The notes: generated by a model not told the origin, from the letters alone. Positions 18,934-29,123 are shown, counted from the stretch's first letter. The stretch is DNA of 64,000 nucleotides from an uncultured Allobaculum sp. (GCA_910579655.1 CAJTVE010000006.1:1-64000), one strand, 5' to 3'. Numbers and translations: made by a program.

Positions 18934-19887
18934 ATGGAAGTATTTACCAGAGCAACATTCAATCAGCTTCCTGACAGCACGGCTGACCGCGCTTCATTCA
19001 CATTTGAACCACTGGCAAGAGGATTTGGCACGACGATCGGCAATGCCATCTGCCGCACTTTATTATCAGACCTGCCAGGCACGGCAATCATTGGTCTGAA
19101 AGTCGCAGGTGCCGACCCGGATGCTCTTGTTCTGGATCAGATTGAAGAAGACGTAACCCGTCTGAAACTGAATGCGAAAGCATTGCGCATCGATTCAGGC
19201 ACCGACGAAGTGGTACCGCTGCACATTTCCAAATCCAATGGCCCTTGCACGATTACTGCAGCCGATCTGATCTGCCCGGAAAGCATTACCGTTGCGGATC
19301 CGGACCAGGTCATCTGTCATCTTAAAGAAGGACAGACCCTTGAAATGGATCTGTATGCGGCAGCAGGCACTGGTTATCAGACCGCTTCAGAGATCCGGGA
19401 AGAGTACAGAGATCTTCCTGGTGGTGCCGTGACTCTGGATACTACATTTACCCCAATCAAATCTGCGGAGTGCAAATCAGAACCGACACTGCTCGGTCAT
19501 GATACAAAGTACGATAAAGTCACTTTCGACATTCACACCAACGGCAGCATTACCCCGATGACTGCCCTGACAGATGCCGCTCAGATTCTGATCGACTCAC
19601 TGGATGAACTCGTTCCGCTTGCAGGAATGGACCTTGAAGAAAGCTTCACTGTTCAGCTGCCAGCGCCAAAAGAAACTGCAAAGTCCAGTGCAATGATGAT
19701 CGAAGATCTTGAACTGTCCGTTCGTTCTTACAACTGCCTCAAACGCGCAGGCATCCAGACTGTAGAAGAACTGACTCAGAAATCTGAAGAAGAGATGATG
19801 CATGTCAAGAACCTCGGTAAGAAGTCTCTCCAGGAAGTTAAAGAACGCCTTGAGAGTCTTGGCATGGGCTTTAAGAAGTTTGACTGA
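18934..19887 (+). CDS. rpoA: RNA polymerase alpha subunit, with divergent N-terminal domain
   Basis: A 317-residue alpha subunit. The N-terminal dimerisation domain keeps FEPLARGFGTTIGNAICRTLLSDLPG and NGSITPMTAL. However, the usual NSLRR is NAICR, and the conserved VKIDGVxHEF stretch is replaced by LKVAGADPDALVL. The C-terminal domain (about 255-317) is canonical, with LELSVRSYNCLKRAGI carrying the promoter-UP and activator contact arginine, and VKNLGKKSLQEVKERL. AAGGAGGT precedes the ATG. It is paired with infA and closed by a terminator; no rplQ follows. It could be the sole, relocated rpoA or a paralog; the window cannot decide. Confidence 0.93.
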   Translation: MEVFTRATFNQLPDSTADRASFTFEPLARGFGTTIGNAICRTLLSDLPGTAIIGLKVAGADPDALVLDQIEEDVTRLKLNAKALRIDSGTDEVVPLHISKSNGPCTITAADLICPESITVADPDQVICHLKEGQTLEMDLYAAAGTGYQTASEIREEYRDLPGGAVTLDTTFTPIKSAECKSEPTLLGHDTKYDKVTFDIHTNGSITPMTALTDAAQILIDSLDELVPLAGMDLEESFTVQLPAPKETAKSSAMMIEDLELSVRSYNCLKRAGIQTVEELTQKSEEEMMHVKNLGKKSLQEVKERLESLGMGFKKFD

Positions 19888-19908
19888 TTCACCAAGTACG
19901 AAAGACAA

Positions 19909-19942
19909 GGATGCGGATTTCGCCGTGTCCTTTTTCTTTTTA
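19909..19942 (+). terminator. Terminator of infA-rpoA
   Basis: GGATGCGG (19909-19916) pairs with CCGTGTCC (19923-19930) with two wobble pairs, followed by a T-rich run. Confidence 0.8.
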
Positions 19943-20602
19943 AAATTTCGTGTATAATCTTATCGTTGTAATTTAATTTCAAACAGCCTTAGATTTTTCT
20001 TTTGAAAGTCCATGTATTCTTCCCGCATGCAATTTCACGGGCGGTTTCGATCGGGCTGTTTTCTGGCTTGCCCGTTCTGGCATTTTTTCAACTCCCTTTA
20101 TTCCAGACGCTAGACGGTCGTGAATTTTCAATCTGACTTTTGATCTCCTTTTTTAAGCTTGAATCACTCTGTACATCTTTAGAATTCCATATTCATGACC
20201 AATGCGGGCATGCTGCTCAGTTTGGCCTTCCAATTGGATTAAACTGAAAAGGACAAACTGAATTGAAAAGTAATACGGTTGAAACTTTTCTTTTAGGATC
20301 GGATTCGGGTCATAAACAATCCAGATTGAAGGGTTTTTCCTTCGAAAACCACAGGTTAACTCAGGCTAACTGAATCCGCTTACAGAGCAGAAAGTAAGCG
20401 ATAGAATGCACTCTTTAGAAAAAGATAAGAACAATCGTATTGAAGCCGTTTTCCAAATTCGCTATCATGAATCTGGCTAAATGTAAGAGAATTTCAGATT
20501 TTGTAAATTGTAGTTATATTCCAACAATTCGCCCGATTTCTAACTTTTTTGAAAGAATGAAATCCGGTTTGAATCATATGTTTTAGAAAGAGAGGACTGT
20601 AT
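19943..20602. other. Intergenic, 660 bases
   Basis: No credible gene, tRNA or repeat is seen. The right part is AT-rich and should hold the promoter of the small gene at 20603. Confidence 0.4.
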
Positions 20603-20830
20603 ATGGCTAAAAATTATTTCAAGGAATGCAAAGCAATTATTAATGCGATTCTGGAGTCCATGTCCAGTAAAAATGAATTTGATGATTCACAGTATTACAC
20701 CATCGACATTCTGGACGTAGATGATGACAGCGCAAAAGTAATGGTCTGCGACCAGTACCAGTACCTGGCAAAAGAAGCAGGAAGCTGGGTTGTTCTGCCT
20801 GAAGAAAAATCACTCAAGCAGATTGCGTAA
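20603..20830 (+). CDS. Small acidic hypothetical protein, 75 aa
   Basis: Not recognised. A compact acidic protein with a helical N-terminus (YFKECKAIINAILESM) and a predicted beta part (YYTIDILDVDDDSAKVMVCDQYQYL...WVVLP). An AAAGAGAGGA site precedes the ATG. It stands alone, with long intergenic regions on both sides and a bidirectional terminator downstream. It looks like a genuine lineage-specific gene. Confidence 0.65.
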   Translation: MAKNYFKECKAIINAILESMSSKNEFDDSQYYTIDILDVDDDSAKVMVCDQYQYLAKEAGSWVVLPEEKSLKQIA

Positions 20831-21003
20831 TCCTAATCGTATCTACGAATAAATTATTCAAAGAAAATAAATGATTCAGAGAAACCGGAACCAATCTGAT
20901 GGATGGAGTTCTGGATTTTCTGATCTGAAAAAGGGATGCAGGCGGAAGATCTTGCCTCGTGCAAAATTCCAGCCTCATTCCATCGTTTCAATGTAAAAAG
21001 CAG

Positions 21004-21056
21004 AAAAAGCGAAGCCACAGCTGACCTATCATGATCAGCAGCGGCTTCGCTTTTTT
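21004..21056. terminator. Strong bidirectional terminator
   Basis: GCGAAGCC (21009-21016) pairs perfectly with GGCTTCGC (21043-21050), with an A-run before and a T-run after. It lies between the convergent small gene and the CMD-cupin gene. Confidence 0.85.
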
Positions 21057-21203
21057 CTGGACTCAATCCAGGAATCTGAATTTTTTTCTTTCAATCGATT
21101 TGAATCTTATCTCATGGAAAAATAGAGGCGAAGTTTGTCGGATTGAAAGTCTGGCAAATTGCAGGCGGAAGCCAAGGTTTTAGGGAAGAGTCTGAAATCC
21201 GGT

Positions 21204-21926
21204 TTATTCAACAGCTTCCAGCCATGTTGTTGAGGCGTTTTTTCCTGGCAGATTGATGGAAAGGTGAGAGAACCAGTGGTTGTCATCTGCGCCATGCCAG
21301 TGTTTCACGTTGGCTGGAATGCGGATTACCGATCCCGCTTCCATCAAAACCGGCTTTTGTCCCCATTGCTGGTACCAGCCTCGGCCGCCGGTGCAGACCA
21401 GAACCTGACCACCGCCCTGATCAGCCTGATGAATATGCCAGTGGTTTTTGCAGCCTGGTTCAAAGGTGATGTGGTTGATTCCATCAGCAGCGGGCGCACT
21501 GTAGCTCTTGCCTTCAAAGTAAGGAGCAAATTTTACGTTTTCTTCACCAATCTCGTAAGCAATGGAAGCCTGATATTCTTCTTTGGTCTGCAGGGAACTG
21601 GAATAAACTTCTTTCGCCAGACGGAAGGCCGCCCACGCCTTTGGCCAGCCAGCATACATTGCCGTATGCGTAATGGCACCGCTCATTTCATCAGCGGTCA
21701 CCCCCTGTTTTTTTGCATTCTGAATATGGTGGGCCAGAGAACTGTCTGTGATGCCCTGGCTGGTTAAGGCGCAGACGGTTAACAGACCTCTGGTTTTTAC
21801 GTCGAGGGATGGGTCGTTCCAGACTTCCCCAAACAGAATGTCATCGTTAAGGTGAGCAAAGAGAGGGGCAAATTCAGAAAGCTGTCTGTGTCCGGTGGTA
21901 TTGGTAATTGTTTCCTGGGATTTCAT
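21204..21926 (-). CDS. Carboxymuconolactone decarboxylase-like/cupin fusion protein
   Basis: A 240-residue two-domain protein. The N-terminal CMD/AhpD-like helical domain (about 20-105) has LDVKTRGLLTVCALTSQG and HHIQNAKKQGVTADEMSGAITHTAMYAGWPKA. The usual AhpD CxxC is absent; the VCALT cysteine stands alone. The C-terminal cupin (about 150-230) has metal-ligand motifs HWHIHQADQGGGQVLVCTGGRGWYQ and IPANVKHWHGA. Such fusions are annotated as oxidoreductases of unknown substrate. AAAGGAAAAAAGT precedes the ATG, and a 9-bp direct repeat array lies directly upstream. It is monocistronic. Confidence 0.85.
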   Translation of the reverse strand: MKSQETITNTTGHRQLSEFAPLFAHLNDDILFGEVWNDPSLDVKTRGLLTVCALTSQGITDSSLAHHIQNAKKQGVTADEMSGAITHTAMYAGWPKAWAAFRLAKEVYSSSLQTKEEYQASIAYEIGEENVKFAPYFEGKSYSAPAADGINHITFEPGCKNHWHIHQADQGGGQVLVCTGGRGWYQQWGQKPVLMEAGSVIRIPANVKHWHGADDNHWFSHLSINLPGKNASTTWLEAVE

Positions 21927-21942
21927 ACTTTTTTCCTTTCAA

Positions 21943-21967
21943 TTCGATTTGTTCGATTTGTTCGAAC
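21943..21967. repeat. Short direct repeats in the CMD-cupin leader
   Basis: Two adjacent copies of TTCGATTTG plus a third partial TTCGAAC, 17 bases upstream of the start codon. Possibly a regulator binding site. Confidence 0.5.
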
Positions 21968-22121
21968 TGTTTAAAGAAGTTGGCGGGCAATCTTTTGTCT
22001 GAAAAACGCGCGTGATAGTCTTTGGGTTTCTATCCTTGTGTGGGTTGTTATTTTTTCTGCTTTTGACTTTTTTGTTTATTCAGAACTGTCGATTGTCTTA
22101 AATTTCTGTCGGGCTGAATTT

Positions 22122-23588
22122 CTATTGCTCTAAGGCAGCCTGGCCATTGCTTTCAATGACCTGCTTGTACCAGTAGAAGCTGTCTTTTTTATGACGGGAG
22201 AGATCTCCGGAGCCATCATTGTGCTTGTTGACATAGACCATGCCATAACGTTTGTCCATCTCACCGGTAGAGGCACTGACAAGATCCGTACAGCCCCAGA
22301 CGGTGTAGCCCATCAGCTCAACGCCATCTTCAACAGCTTCATGCATAGCCTGAATGTGACGCTTCATATAATCGATGCGATAGCTGTCATGAATGCTGCC
22401 ATCTTCTTCCATCGTATCTTCGGCGCCCAGACCATTTTCCACGATAAATAAAGGCTTCTGATAACGATCGTAGAGCTCATTGAGGTACCATTTCAGACCA
22501 TCCGGATCAATGGTCCAGCCCCATTGGCTCGATTTGAGGTAAGAATTTCCGGGACCGCGCATCATGTTGCCGCTGGCGATGGGCACATCTGGATTATCGG
22601 TTGCGGTTGTACTGGAGTAGTAGCTGAAGGAGACAAAATCAACCGTTCCTTCTTCGAGGATTTTCTTGTCTTCTTTCCAGATCTGCGGCGCAAAGGCTGG
22701 ATATCGGCCGCGGACCTGAACGTCGCCGACGTAGTAGTTGGCTTTGCGCATCACTTTCTGCGCTTTGAGGACATCTTTTGGATCACAGGAATAGGGATAG
22801 GCAACCCGACCGAGAATCATGCAGCCAACCTGATTTTCAGGGTTGATTTCATGGGCGAGTTTTACGGCCAGCGCACTGGCAATCAGCTGATGATGAACGG
22901 CATTATAACGAAGCTGCGGATTGTCCCAGCTTTCATCGACTTGAACTGCGGTTCCCACAGCCGTTTTTTCACCTTCTGGAACAATGCCGCCACCGTTGAT
23001 GTTGCCATAAACGCCCATGAGCAGAATGTTCAGTTCATTGAAAGTCAGCCACAGTCTGACTTCGTTTTTGTATTCTTCAAAAACAGTTTTGCAGTAGCGA
23101 AGGAAAGATTCAATCGGCTCACGGGTAGACCAGCCGCGCGTTTTGGATGCCAGCTTGTAGGGCATTTCGTAATGGCTGAGAGTGACGAGCGGTTCAATTC
23201 CATATTTCTGAAGTTCATGGAAAACGTTGTGGTAAAAAGCAATGCCTTCAGGATCCGGTTTTTCTTCAAATCCGGTTGGAAACAGGCGGGCCCAGTTGAT
23301 GGACATGCGGAAAACTTTAAAGCCCATCTCGGCATACAGCGCAATGTCTTCTTTATAGCGATGGAAGAAATCGACAGCTGTGTGGCTCGGATAATACAGA
23401 TCCGGATCCACGGTCCGGGTGATGTAACGTGGCGCAGTTCTGGATCCACCGGTCATCATGTCCGGTACGGAAAGACCGCGACGGTGACCTTCCAGCCCGC
23501 CTTCAAACTGATGAGCGCTTGTGGCTCCGCCCCATAAAAAATCGGGCGAAAATACACTGGCTGCAGGATTTGGTGTGGTGAAATTCAT
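22122..23588 (-). CDS. GH1 6-phospho-beta-glucosidase
   Basis: A 488-residue cytoplasmic retaining glycosidase. Acid/base Glu185 lies in TFNELN and nucleophile Glu384 in FIVENGLG; FLWGGATSAHQFEGG is near the N-terminus. It would split phosphorylated beta-glucosides such as cellobiose, salicin or arbutin delivered by a PTS. Length is normal and no lesion is seen. It lies 265 bases downstream of a broken beta-glucoside PTS gene and the RpiR regulator, all on the minus strand, so the three formed one catabolic unit. With the PTS broken, its phosphorylated substrate would have to come from elsewhere. Confidence 0.9.
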   Translation of the reverse strand: MNFTTPNPAASVFSPDFLWGGATSAHQFEGGLEGHRRGLSVPDMMTGGSRTAPRYITRTVDPDLYYPSHTAVDFFHRYKEDIALYAEMGFKVFRMSINWARLFPTGFEEKPDPEGIAFYHNVFHELQKYGIEPLVTLSHYEMPYKLASKTRGWSTREPIESFLRYCKTVFEEYKNEVRLWLTFNELNILLMGVYGNINGGGIVPEGEKTAVGTAVQVDESWDNPQLRYNAVHHQLIASALAVKLAHEINPENQVGCMILGRVAYPYSCDPKDVLKAQKVMRKANYYVGDVQVRGRYPAFAPQIWKEDKKILEEGTVDFVSFSYYSSTTATDNPDVPIASGNMMRGPGNSYLKSSQWGWTIDPDGLKWYLNELYDRYQKPLFIVENGLGAEDTMEEDGSIHDSYRIDYMKRHIQAMHEAVEDGVELMGYTVWGCTDLVSASTGEMDKRYGMVYVNKHNDGSGDLSRHKKDSFYWYKQVIESNGQAALEQ

Positions 23589-23853
23589 AGACTGTCCTCA
23601 CTTTCTAAAAATGGCCGAAAGAAAAGAAGACTCCGGCTTTGTTGATCTGGCAAAGAGATTTATAGCTTGGAGGAAATGCCGCTTCAGTCAGATTCTGGGA
23701 TTTTGAATCTGACTGGGGCGTGAGATTGTGTTTTATTGATACGTTTGAATTCGTTCTTATTGGATGTTCATTCAGTTGCTTTCTGTCTTTTTTGAAGGCT
23801 GAATGATGAAGACAGAGCGAGTATGGGCGCATGAAATTGTCAGCAGGCTGCTT

Positions 23854-25679
23854 TCAGACCAGGATCAGCTGTTCCGGGTTGTCCAGATCGAGAGTGACTT
23901 CACTGTAAGCAGCTGTATTGGTCAAGATGACGTTGACAATTGGGCTGTATCCGGCCTTTTCAATTTCCTCGATGTCAAAGCGGAGCAATGGCTGGCCGGT
24001 CTGGAAGGTTTGATTGCTTTCGACAAGGACTTCAAAGCCTTTGCCTTCCATATAGACGGTGTCGATGCCGACGTGGATCAGAACCTCACGGCCATCATCG
24101 GAAACAAGACCGATGGCATGGCGGGTTGGAGCGATCATCATGACCTGTCCCTTAAATGGAGCAGTGATCAGACCGGTTTCAGGGATGATGCCGCAGGTTT
24201 CGCCCATCAGGCCGGTCGAGAAGGTTGGATCTGGAATTTCGCTTTTATCGATTCGTTTACCTGTGCAGACATTGACGAATTCGCCTGGACGACTTGTGGA
24301 GCGGGTTGGGTCTTTGACTGGTGCAGGGGTTTGGCTGGCAGCACTTGGTGTGGCAACTTTTTTGTTTTGGTGAGCCCAGACTTTCTGGAGAATTACGACC
24401 GCAATTGCGGTAACAACGATATCGATAGCCAGCGCAATGATGATGTTGTAGAAGTACTGCATGGATCCATCCCCGATATACATCACAACCGCTGGAAGTC
24501 CGGAAGAGCCAGTGGCAAAGCGGTGAGTATGCGTTAATCCGGCATATAACCCGCCGGCAGCGCTGCCGATCATGCCCGCAAACAGTGGATATTTTTCAGG
24601 CAGGTTAATTCCGTAAATCGCAGGTTCAGTTGTTTTTAGAAGTCAGACCGCTGACCAGAGAAGCCATACCCTGATCGATATTGGCGCAAAGAACACCAGG
24701 ACCAAAGATTCCATCGTAGCCCACCTGGGACATCTGCATGGTTCCAAGTGGAGCCAGACCATGGTGAAGACCGAAGATCACCAATGGGGAGTAAAGGCCG
24801 CCCATTAACATGGCTTCCAGCCATCCTGCTTTTTCAGACAGGAAGCTGATGATGAAGGTGAAGATATGGCCGACGTAGTCGCCTAACGGGCCAAGAATGG
24901 AGAATCCGAGGATACCCATTACGATCAGTTCGATCATCGGAACGACAACCAGGCGGATGGCCTGGGGAACAATTTTGTTCAGGAACTTTTCAAGCGGCGC
25001 CTGGACAAGCATCACCAGAACGATTGGAATAACCGATCCGGTATAGCGGACCAGGTAAAGCGGCAGGCCGGCTAAGGTAACAGGCTCGCCTGCTGCAACC
25101 AGAGCGGTCCAGTTTGGATGACAGAGGATTCCGGCTGTAACAGCACCAAGAATTGGGTTGGAATTCAGTTTTTTCGCTGTGGTATAAGCCAGAAGAACTG
25201 GCATGAAGCTGAAGGTTGCATCCCCGATCAGGTTGAGGATGATATAGAGATTGGATGTGTTATCGATCCAGTGGAAGGCCATCAATAAGGCCAGCAGGGC
25301 TTTGACCATGCCCGCCCCAGCAAGAGCAGGGACAATCGGGGAGAAAATACTGGAGATAAAATCAGCAGCGATATCAAAGGCGCTCTTTTTTTCTTTGCCT
25401 TGTGTGGATGCGCCAGAATCGGTTTTTGGGGTGATCAGTTTTTCGACTTCTTCATAGACTTCACCGACCTGCATGCCGATGACAACCTGAAACATCCCCC
25501 CTTTGTCGACGACCTGAACCACGTCAGGAAGATCTGAAATCTTTTTTTGGATCGGCTTTGGACGTGTCTTTCAGTTTGAGACGAAGACGGGTCTGGCAAT
25601 GGTGGAGTGAGATGATGCTTTCATCTGTGCCTACATACTCCACAATCTTTTTTGCGAGTTCTTGGTACTTAGCAGTCAT
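23854..25679 (-). pseudogene. Beta-glucoside PTS permease EIIBCA, broken by a frameshift and a deletion
   Basis: Reading from ATG 25677-25679 (AGGAGAACCCC upstream) gives EIIB with phospho-Cys28 in SLHHCQTRLRL. The frame then fails at a run of seven A (about 25542-25548 on the plus strand); removing one A restores SKADPKKISDLPDVVQVV and the rest of EIIB and EIIC (to about 24630). There the frame stops after VSGLTSKNN. A second frame resumes with TEPAIYGINLPEKYPLFAG, so roughly 15 codons around the usual GITEPAIYG approach are missing. The EIIA domain (active His in VLIHVGIDTV) is intact at the end. The A7 lesion could be a sequencing or slippage event; the deletion is harder to explain away. 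Confidence 0.85.
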
Positions 25680-25717
25680 GGGGTTCTCCTTTGCTTTCTT
25701 GTTTTTACACTTTTATT

Positions 25718-26692
25718 CTAGAAAGCTTCTGGCTGGATTTCAGACCGCTCTGTGCCAGAATCAGGGGGCGATTTGGCCGATGGATGAAACAAAATAAAAT
25801 GCGAAGACCATTGATCTTCGCGCATGTCAAAATAGTTCGTAAACCGTTTTTCCCAACGTCTGCCCTGCAGGATTCGATGCTCCAGATTAGCCTGATAGCT
25901 GCAAGCAAAAACACCCGAAAACAAGGCATTCAACAAAAAGGCGATGGGTTCTTCTGTGGCATAGGTTGCAATCTTGGAATACAGTCGTTCGCGGGAGGCG
26001 ATATCCAAAACGACGGTTGCTTTGTTGCGCACAATGCTGTCGCCAAGACCAGTCAGAGCGATTATTGGGATGTGCTTTTCCAACAGCAGGTCGAGCTTAT
26101 TGACAGGAAAACGTTCTGGATTGTTTCCAGAATAGGAAATCATGATGCAGACTGTATCTTCGTTCATCGAAGAGACCAAAAGTCCGGTATCAAAATGAGG
26201 GAGAATAACATTGTGACCGATTGCCAGCAGTTTGCGGGCAAACAGTTGTGCCTCAAAGAAGTTTGGGGACTGGGCCAGAATGAGCAGGTTTTTCTTGTGG
26301 ACGATCAGATCCACGGCTTGTTCAAGCTGATCATACTGAAGCAGATCCATGGTTTCCAGAATCGTCTCTGTCATCAGGGTGGCGATCGCTGGAACAATCT
26401 GGTTCAGGGTATCGCCAGGCGAAAATGGATAATTAGCATCCGTAGCGGCATGGTGAATCGTAATGAAATGAGATTCTTCCAGCAGCTGTTCCATCATGCT
26501 TTTCCAGCCATCAAAGCCTAATGATTTGGCGAAGCGGGAAAGAGTGGATTTGGAAGTGAAGGTTTCATTCGCAATCTGCTGCATGGAAAAGTCCTGAAGG
26601 CGGGAATGATTGGTGATCAGAAATTCGCCGATCGTCCGGGTGGAGCCAGAACTTTTATAGGCGATTTCTTCGATTTTCTGCATAACAAGCAT
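25718..26692 (-). CDS. RpiR-family regulator of the beta-glucoside genes
   Basis: A two-domain regulator: N-terminal HTH_6 (about 1-75, TIGEFLITNH...SMQQIANETFTSKSTLSRFAKSLGFDGW) and SIS sugar-phosphate-binding domain (about 105-240, LAQSPNFFEAQLFARKLLAIG, MISYSGNNPE). The start at 26692 (MLVMQKIEE) is favoured because GAGG lies 8 bases before it; a frame of 343 residues from 26749 lacks a good site. It ends 39 bases before the PTS pseudogene on the same strand. A 25-residue Pro/Ser-rich tail is unusual. It probably senses a sugar phosphate and controls the PTS-GH1 unit. Confidence 0.85.
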   Translation of the reverse strand: MLVMQKIEEIAYKSSGSTRTIGEFLITNHSRLQDFSMQQIANETFTSKSTLSRFAKSLGFDGWKSMMEQLLEESHFITIHHAATDANYPFSPGDTLNQIVPAIATLMTETILETMDLLQYDQLEQAVDLIVHKKNLLILAQSPNFFEAQLFARKLLAIGHNVILPHFDTGLLVSSMNEDTVCIMISYSGNNPERFPVNKLDLLLEKHIPIIALTGLGDSIVRNKATVVLDIASRERLYSKIATYATEEPIAFLLNALFSGVFACSYQANLEHRILQGRRWEKRFTNYFDMREDQWSSHFILFHPSAKSPPDSGTERSEIQPEAF

Positions 26693-26876
26693 CTTAAGGT
26701 CCTCGCTTTCATTTGTTTTTTCTTCATTATAAGAATTCATGCTGCGCATGAAAAACAGTTTCCGGCTGTTTCATCCGCCTGGCTGCAAAGATCCCGGCTT
26801 CTATGCGTCTGGCAGTTTGCCGGATAACTTTGAATTCAGGCGTTTTTCGCGCATAATGATTGCTTGAGGTGATTGT

Positions 26877-28643
26877 ATGCTTTTTTCTGCTTCTGGACTC
26901 CATCTGGACTATGGTAATGGAGTGATTTTGAATCATGAGTCGTTAGATGCCCGTGAAGGCGAAAAGATCGGTCTGGTGGGAATGAATGGCTGCGGCAAGT
27001 CGACGCTGTTAAAGGTTCTGGCTGGCATTGAAACCTGTCAGGGCAAGATGATCCGCACCAATGGGATGAAAACCCATATGCTTGCCCAAAGTCCTGTCTT
27101 TGAACAGGAAACCATCTGGCAGGAAATGCAGGCCCAGAATCGGGCTTTAAAGGATCCCAGAGAAGAGTATGAGCTCAAAGCCATTCTGACCAGACTGGGA
27201 CTGGATGACTTTGATCAGAAAATTGCTTACTTATCTGGCGGCCAGCAAAAGCGTCTCGCTCTGGCTCTGGCCCTGGCCGATCGTGCTGATCTTTTGCTTC
27301 TGGATGAGCCGACCAACCATCTGGATATTGAAATGATCAGCTGGCTCGAAAACTGGCTGTCGCGATCCAAACAGACTGTCATTACAGTTACCCATGACCG
27401 CTACTTCCTGGACCGTTCCTGCACCCGGATTCTGGAGCTGGATCATGGAACCTTGTATTCTCATGAAGGCACGTTCTCCGATTACCTGGAAGCCCGTAAC
27501 CAGCGGATGCAGGAGGATGTGAACCGCGCTCGAAAACGGGAAAATCTGTATCGCAAAGAACTCGAATGGGTTCGTGCCGGTGTGCAGGCCCGTTCAACCA
27601 AATCGAAATCCCGTCTGGACCGCTTTGAACAACTGCGCCAAGAGCGCACCCGGATTCAGAATCAGAATATGGAACTGAACTTTGCGGCAGAGCGACTGGG
27701 CAAAAAAACGCTGGAATGGCAGAATATCGGGTTTGCTTATCCAGAGGGGGAGCGGTTGTTTTCCGGTTTTTCCTACCACTGTAAACGCACTGACCGCATT
27801 GCGTTTGTCGGTTCGAATGGATCTGGCAAGTCGACCTTCCTGAATCTGGTAGCTGGCCTGCTCCAGCCAACACAAGGCGCTTTTGATCTTGGATCAACTG
27901 TCAAGATCGGCTATTTCCGCCAGATCATGCCCATTGAAGACCAGTCCAAACGGGTGCTGGACTATATTGAAGAAACGGCGGCGAAAGTGGATACACTCGA
28001 TGGTACACTGAGTGCTTCCGCCATGCTTGAACGCTTCTTGTTTGATAAAAACAAACAGTATCTGCCAATAGAGCGGCTTTCTGGTGGGGAAAAGCGTCGG
28101 CTGTATCTGGTCAAAGTCTTAATGGAAGCTCCTAATGTTCTCTTGTTGGACGAACCGGGCAATGACCTGGATTTAATGACCATGGAAATTCTGGAAGACT
28201 ATCTGGACAACTTTCCAGGAATTGTTCTGTTTGTATCGCACGACCGCTACTTTATCGATCGCTCGGCAACAGAAGTCTTTGAACTGCAGCCAGATCGCCA
28301 ATGGCATCGCTATAGTGGCGGATACAGCGATCTTGTGGCAGCCAGAGAAGCCGAAAAAGAAATCCAGAATGCAGATTCCACGCAGCCAAAAGCCAAAGCC
28401 GCCCGCACGCGCAAACCTTCTTTATCGTCTAAAGAAAAGAAGGAACTGGAAGATATTCTCGTTCAGCTGGAAACGTTGCAGAAAAAACGTGACGAACTCA
28501 ATGACCGCCTGGGGCAGCCAGGCAGTTATCAGGAACTTGCTCAAGTTGAAAAAGAGCGCGACCAGACGCAGGAGAAGATCGACGAGATGGAAATACGCTG
28601 GATGGAACTGGAAGAAAAGAAGGAAAAGCTGGCTGCGGCCTGA
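26877..28643 (+). CDS. ABC-F ATPase (Uup-like)
   Basis: A 588-residue soluble protein with two ABC domains and no membrane part. Walker A motifs are GMNGCGKST (about 36-44) and GSNGSGKST (about 315), signatures LSGGQQKR and LSGGEKRR, Walker B LLLLDEPTNHLD and VLLLDEPGNDLD. An inter-domain linker of about 80 charged residues lies between them. The C-terminus (about 510-588) is a basic coiled coil as in Uup. ABC-F proteins act on stalled or special-state ribosomes; resistance-type members protect against antibiotics. A GAGGTGATTGT leader precedes the ATG. The second Walker B reads EPGNDLD rather than EPTNHLD, common in Uup-type members. Confidence 0.9.
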   Translation: MLFSASGLHLDYGNGVILNHESLDAREGEKIGLVGMNGCGKSTLLKVLAGIETCQGKMIRTNGMKTHMLAQSPVFEQETIWQEMQAQNRALKDPREEYELKAILTRLGLDDFDQKIAYLSGGQQKRLALALALADRADLLLLDEPTNHLDIEMISWLENWLSRSKQTVITVTHDRYFLDRSCTRILELDHGTLYSHEGTFSDYLEARNQRMQEDVNRARKRENLYRKELEWVRAGVQARSTKSKSRLDRFEQLRQERTRIQNQNMELNFAAERLGKKTLEWQNIGFAYPEGERLFSGFSYHCKRTDRIAFVGSNGSGKSTFLNLVAGLLQPTQGAFDLGSTVKIGYFRQIMPIEDQSKRVLDYIEETAAKVDTLDGTLSASAMLERFLFDKNKQYLPIERLSGGEKRRLYLVKVLMEAPNVLLLDEPGNDLDLMTMEILEDYLDNFPGIVLFVSHDRYFIDRSATEVFELQPDRQWHRYSGGYSDLVAAREAEKEIQNADSTQPKAKAARTRKPSLSSKEKKELEDILVQLETLQKKRDELNDRLGQPGSYQELAQVEKERDQTQEKIDEMEIRWMELEEKKEKLAAA

Positions 28644-29123
28644 CCTTCGAGAAGGATGGAAACAACGGGAACCAGATCGGAACCGGGAAACTGGAATTGA
28701 AAGACTGAAACTCGAAACCGAAAACTGAAATCAGAAGCCATAATCAGAAACTATAATGGGGAAATGTTTCATCTGGTCATTGCGATCAGATTCAAATATT
28801 CCCCTTTTTATAATGGAAATTACAGAAAGCTTTTCACAATCCCGGGATCGGTCCTGGCAGACAGATCTCAACTGATAGGATGCTGATCTCAATAGACAGG
28901 ATGCCAAGATGACAGGATGACAGAAAAACAGCTTTCTGGATCTTTTTTCTGCTCTTCAAAAGCGCGCAGGACGAAAAACAGGAACCAAAGAAAGATTTCA
29001 AAAAAGATAATAAAGAATGCACAGAAAGAGTTGTGAAAATCAAAGGATTATTCCAGAAGGATGGCATAAAATCTGTGCTGGAAATCATCCCAAAATTCTG
29101 CTGCATTCTAAGGAGGACCAGTA
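28644..29123. other. Intergenic, 480 bases
   Basis: Purine-rich, low-complexity sequence at the left (GAAACTG/GAAAACTG-like repeats, 28660-28740). No gene is supported; the promoter for the next two genes should lie at the right side. Confidence 0.4.

Noticed and set aside
22524..23537. A 337-codon plus-strand frame
   Set aside because: It lies wholly antisense to the intact GH1 gene, has no family resemblance and no ribosome binding site.
24573..24626. Treating the two PTS fragments as separate functional genes
   Set aside because: They are consecutive parts of one EIIBCA protein separated by a deletion, with no ribosome binding site at the second part.
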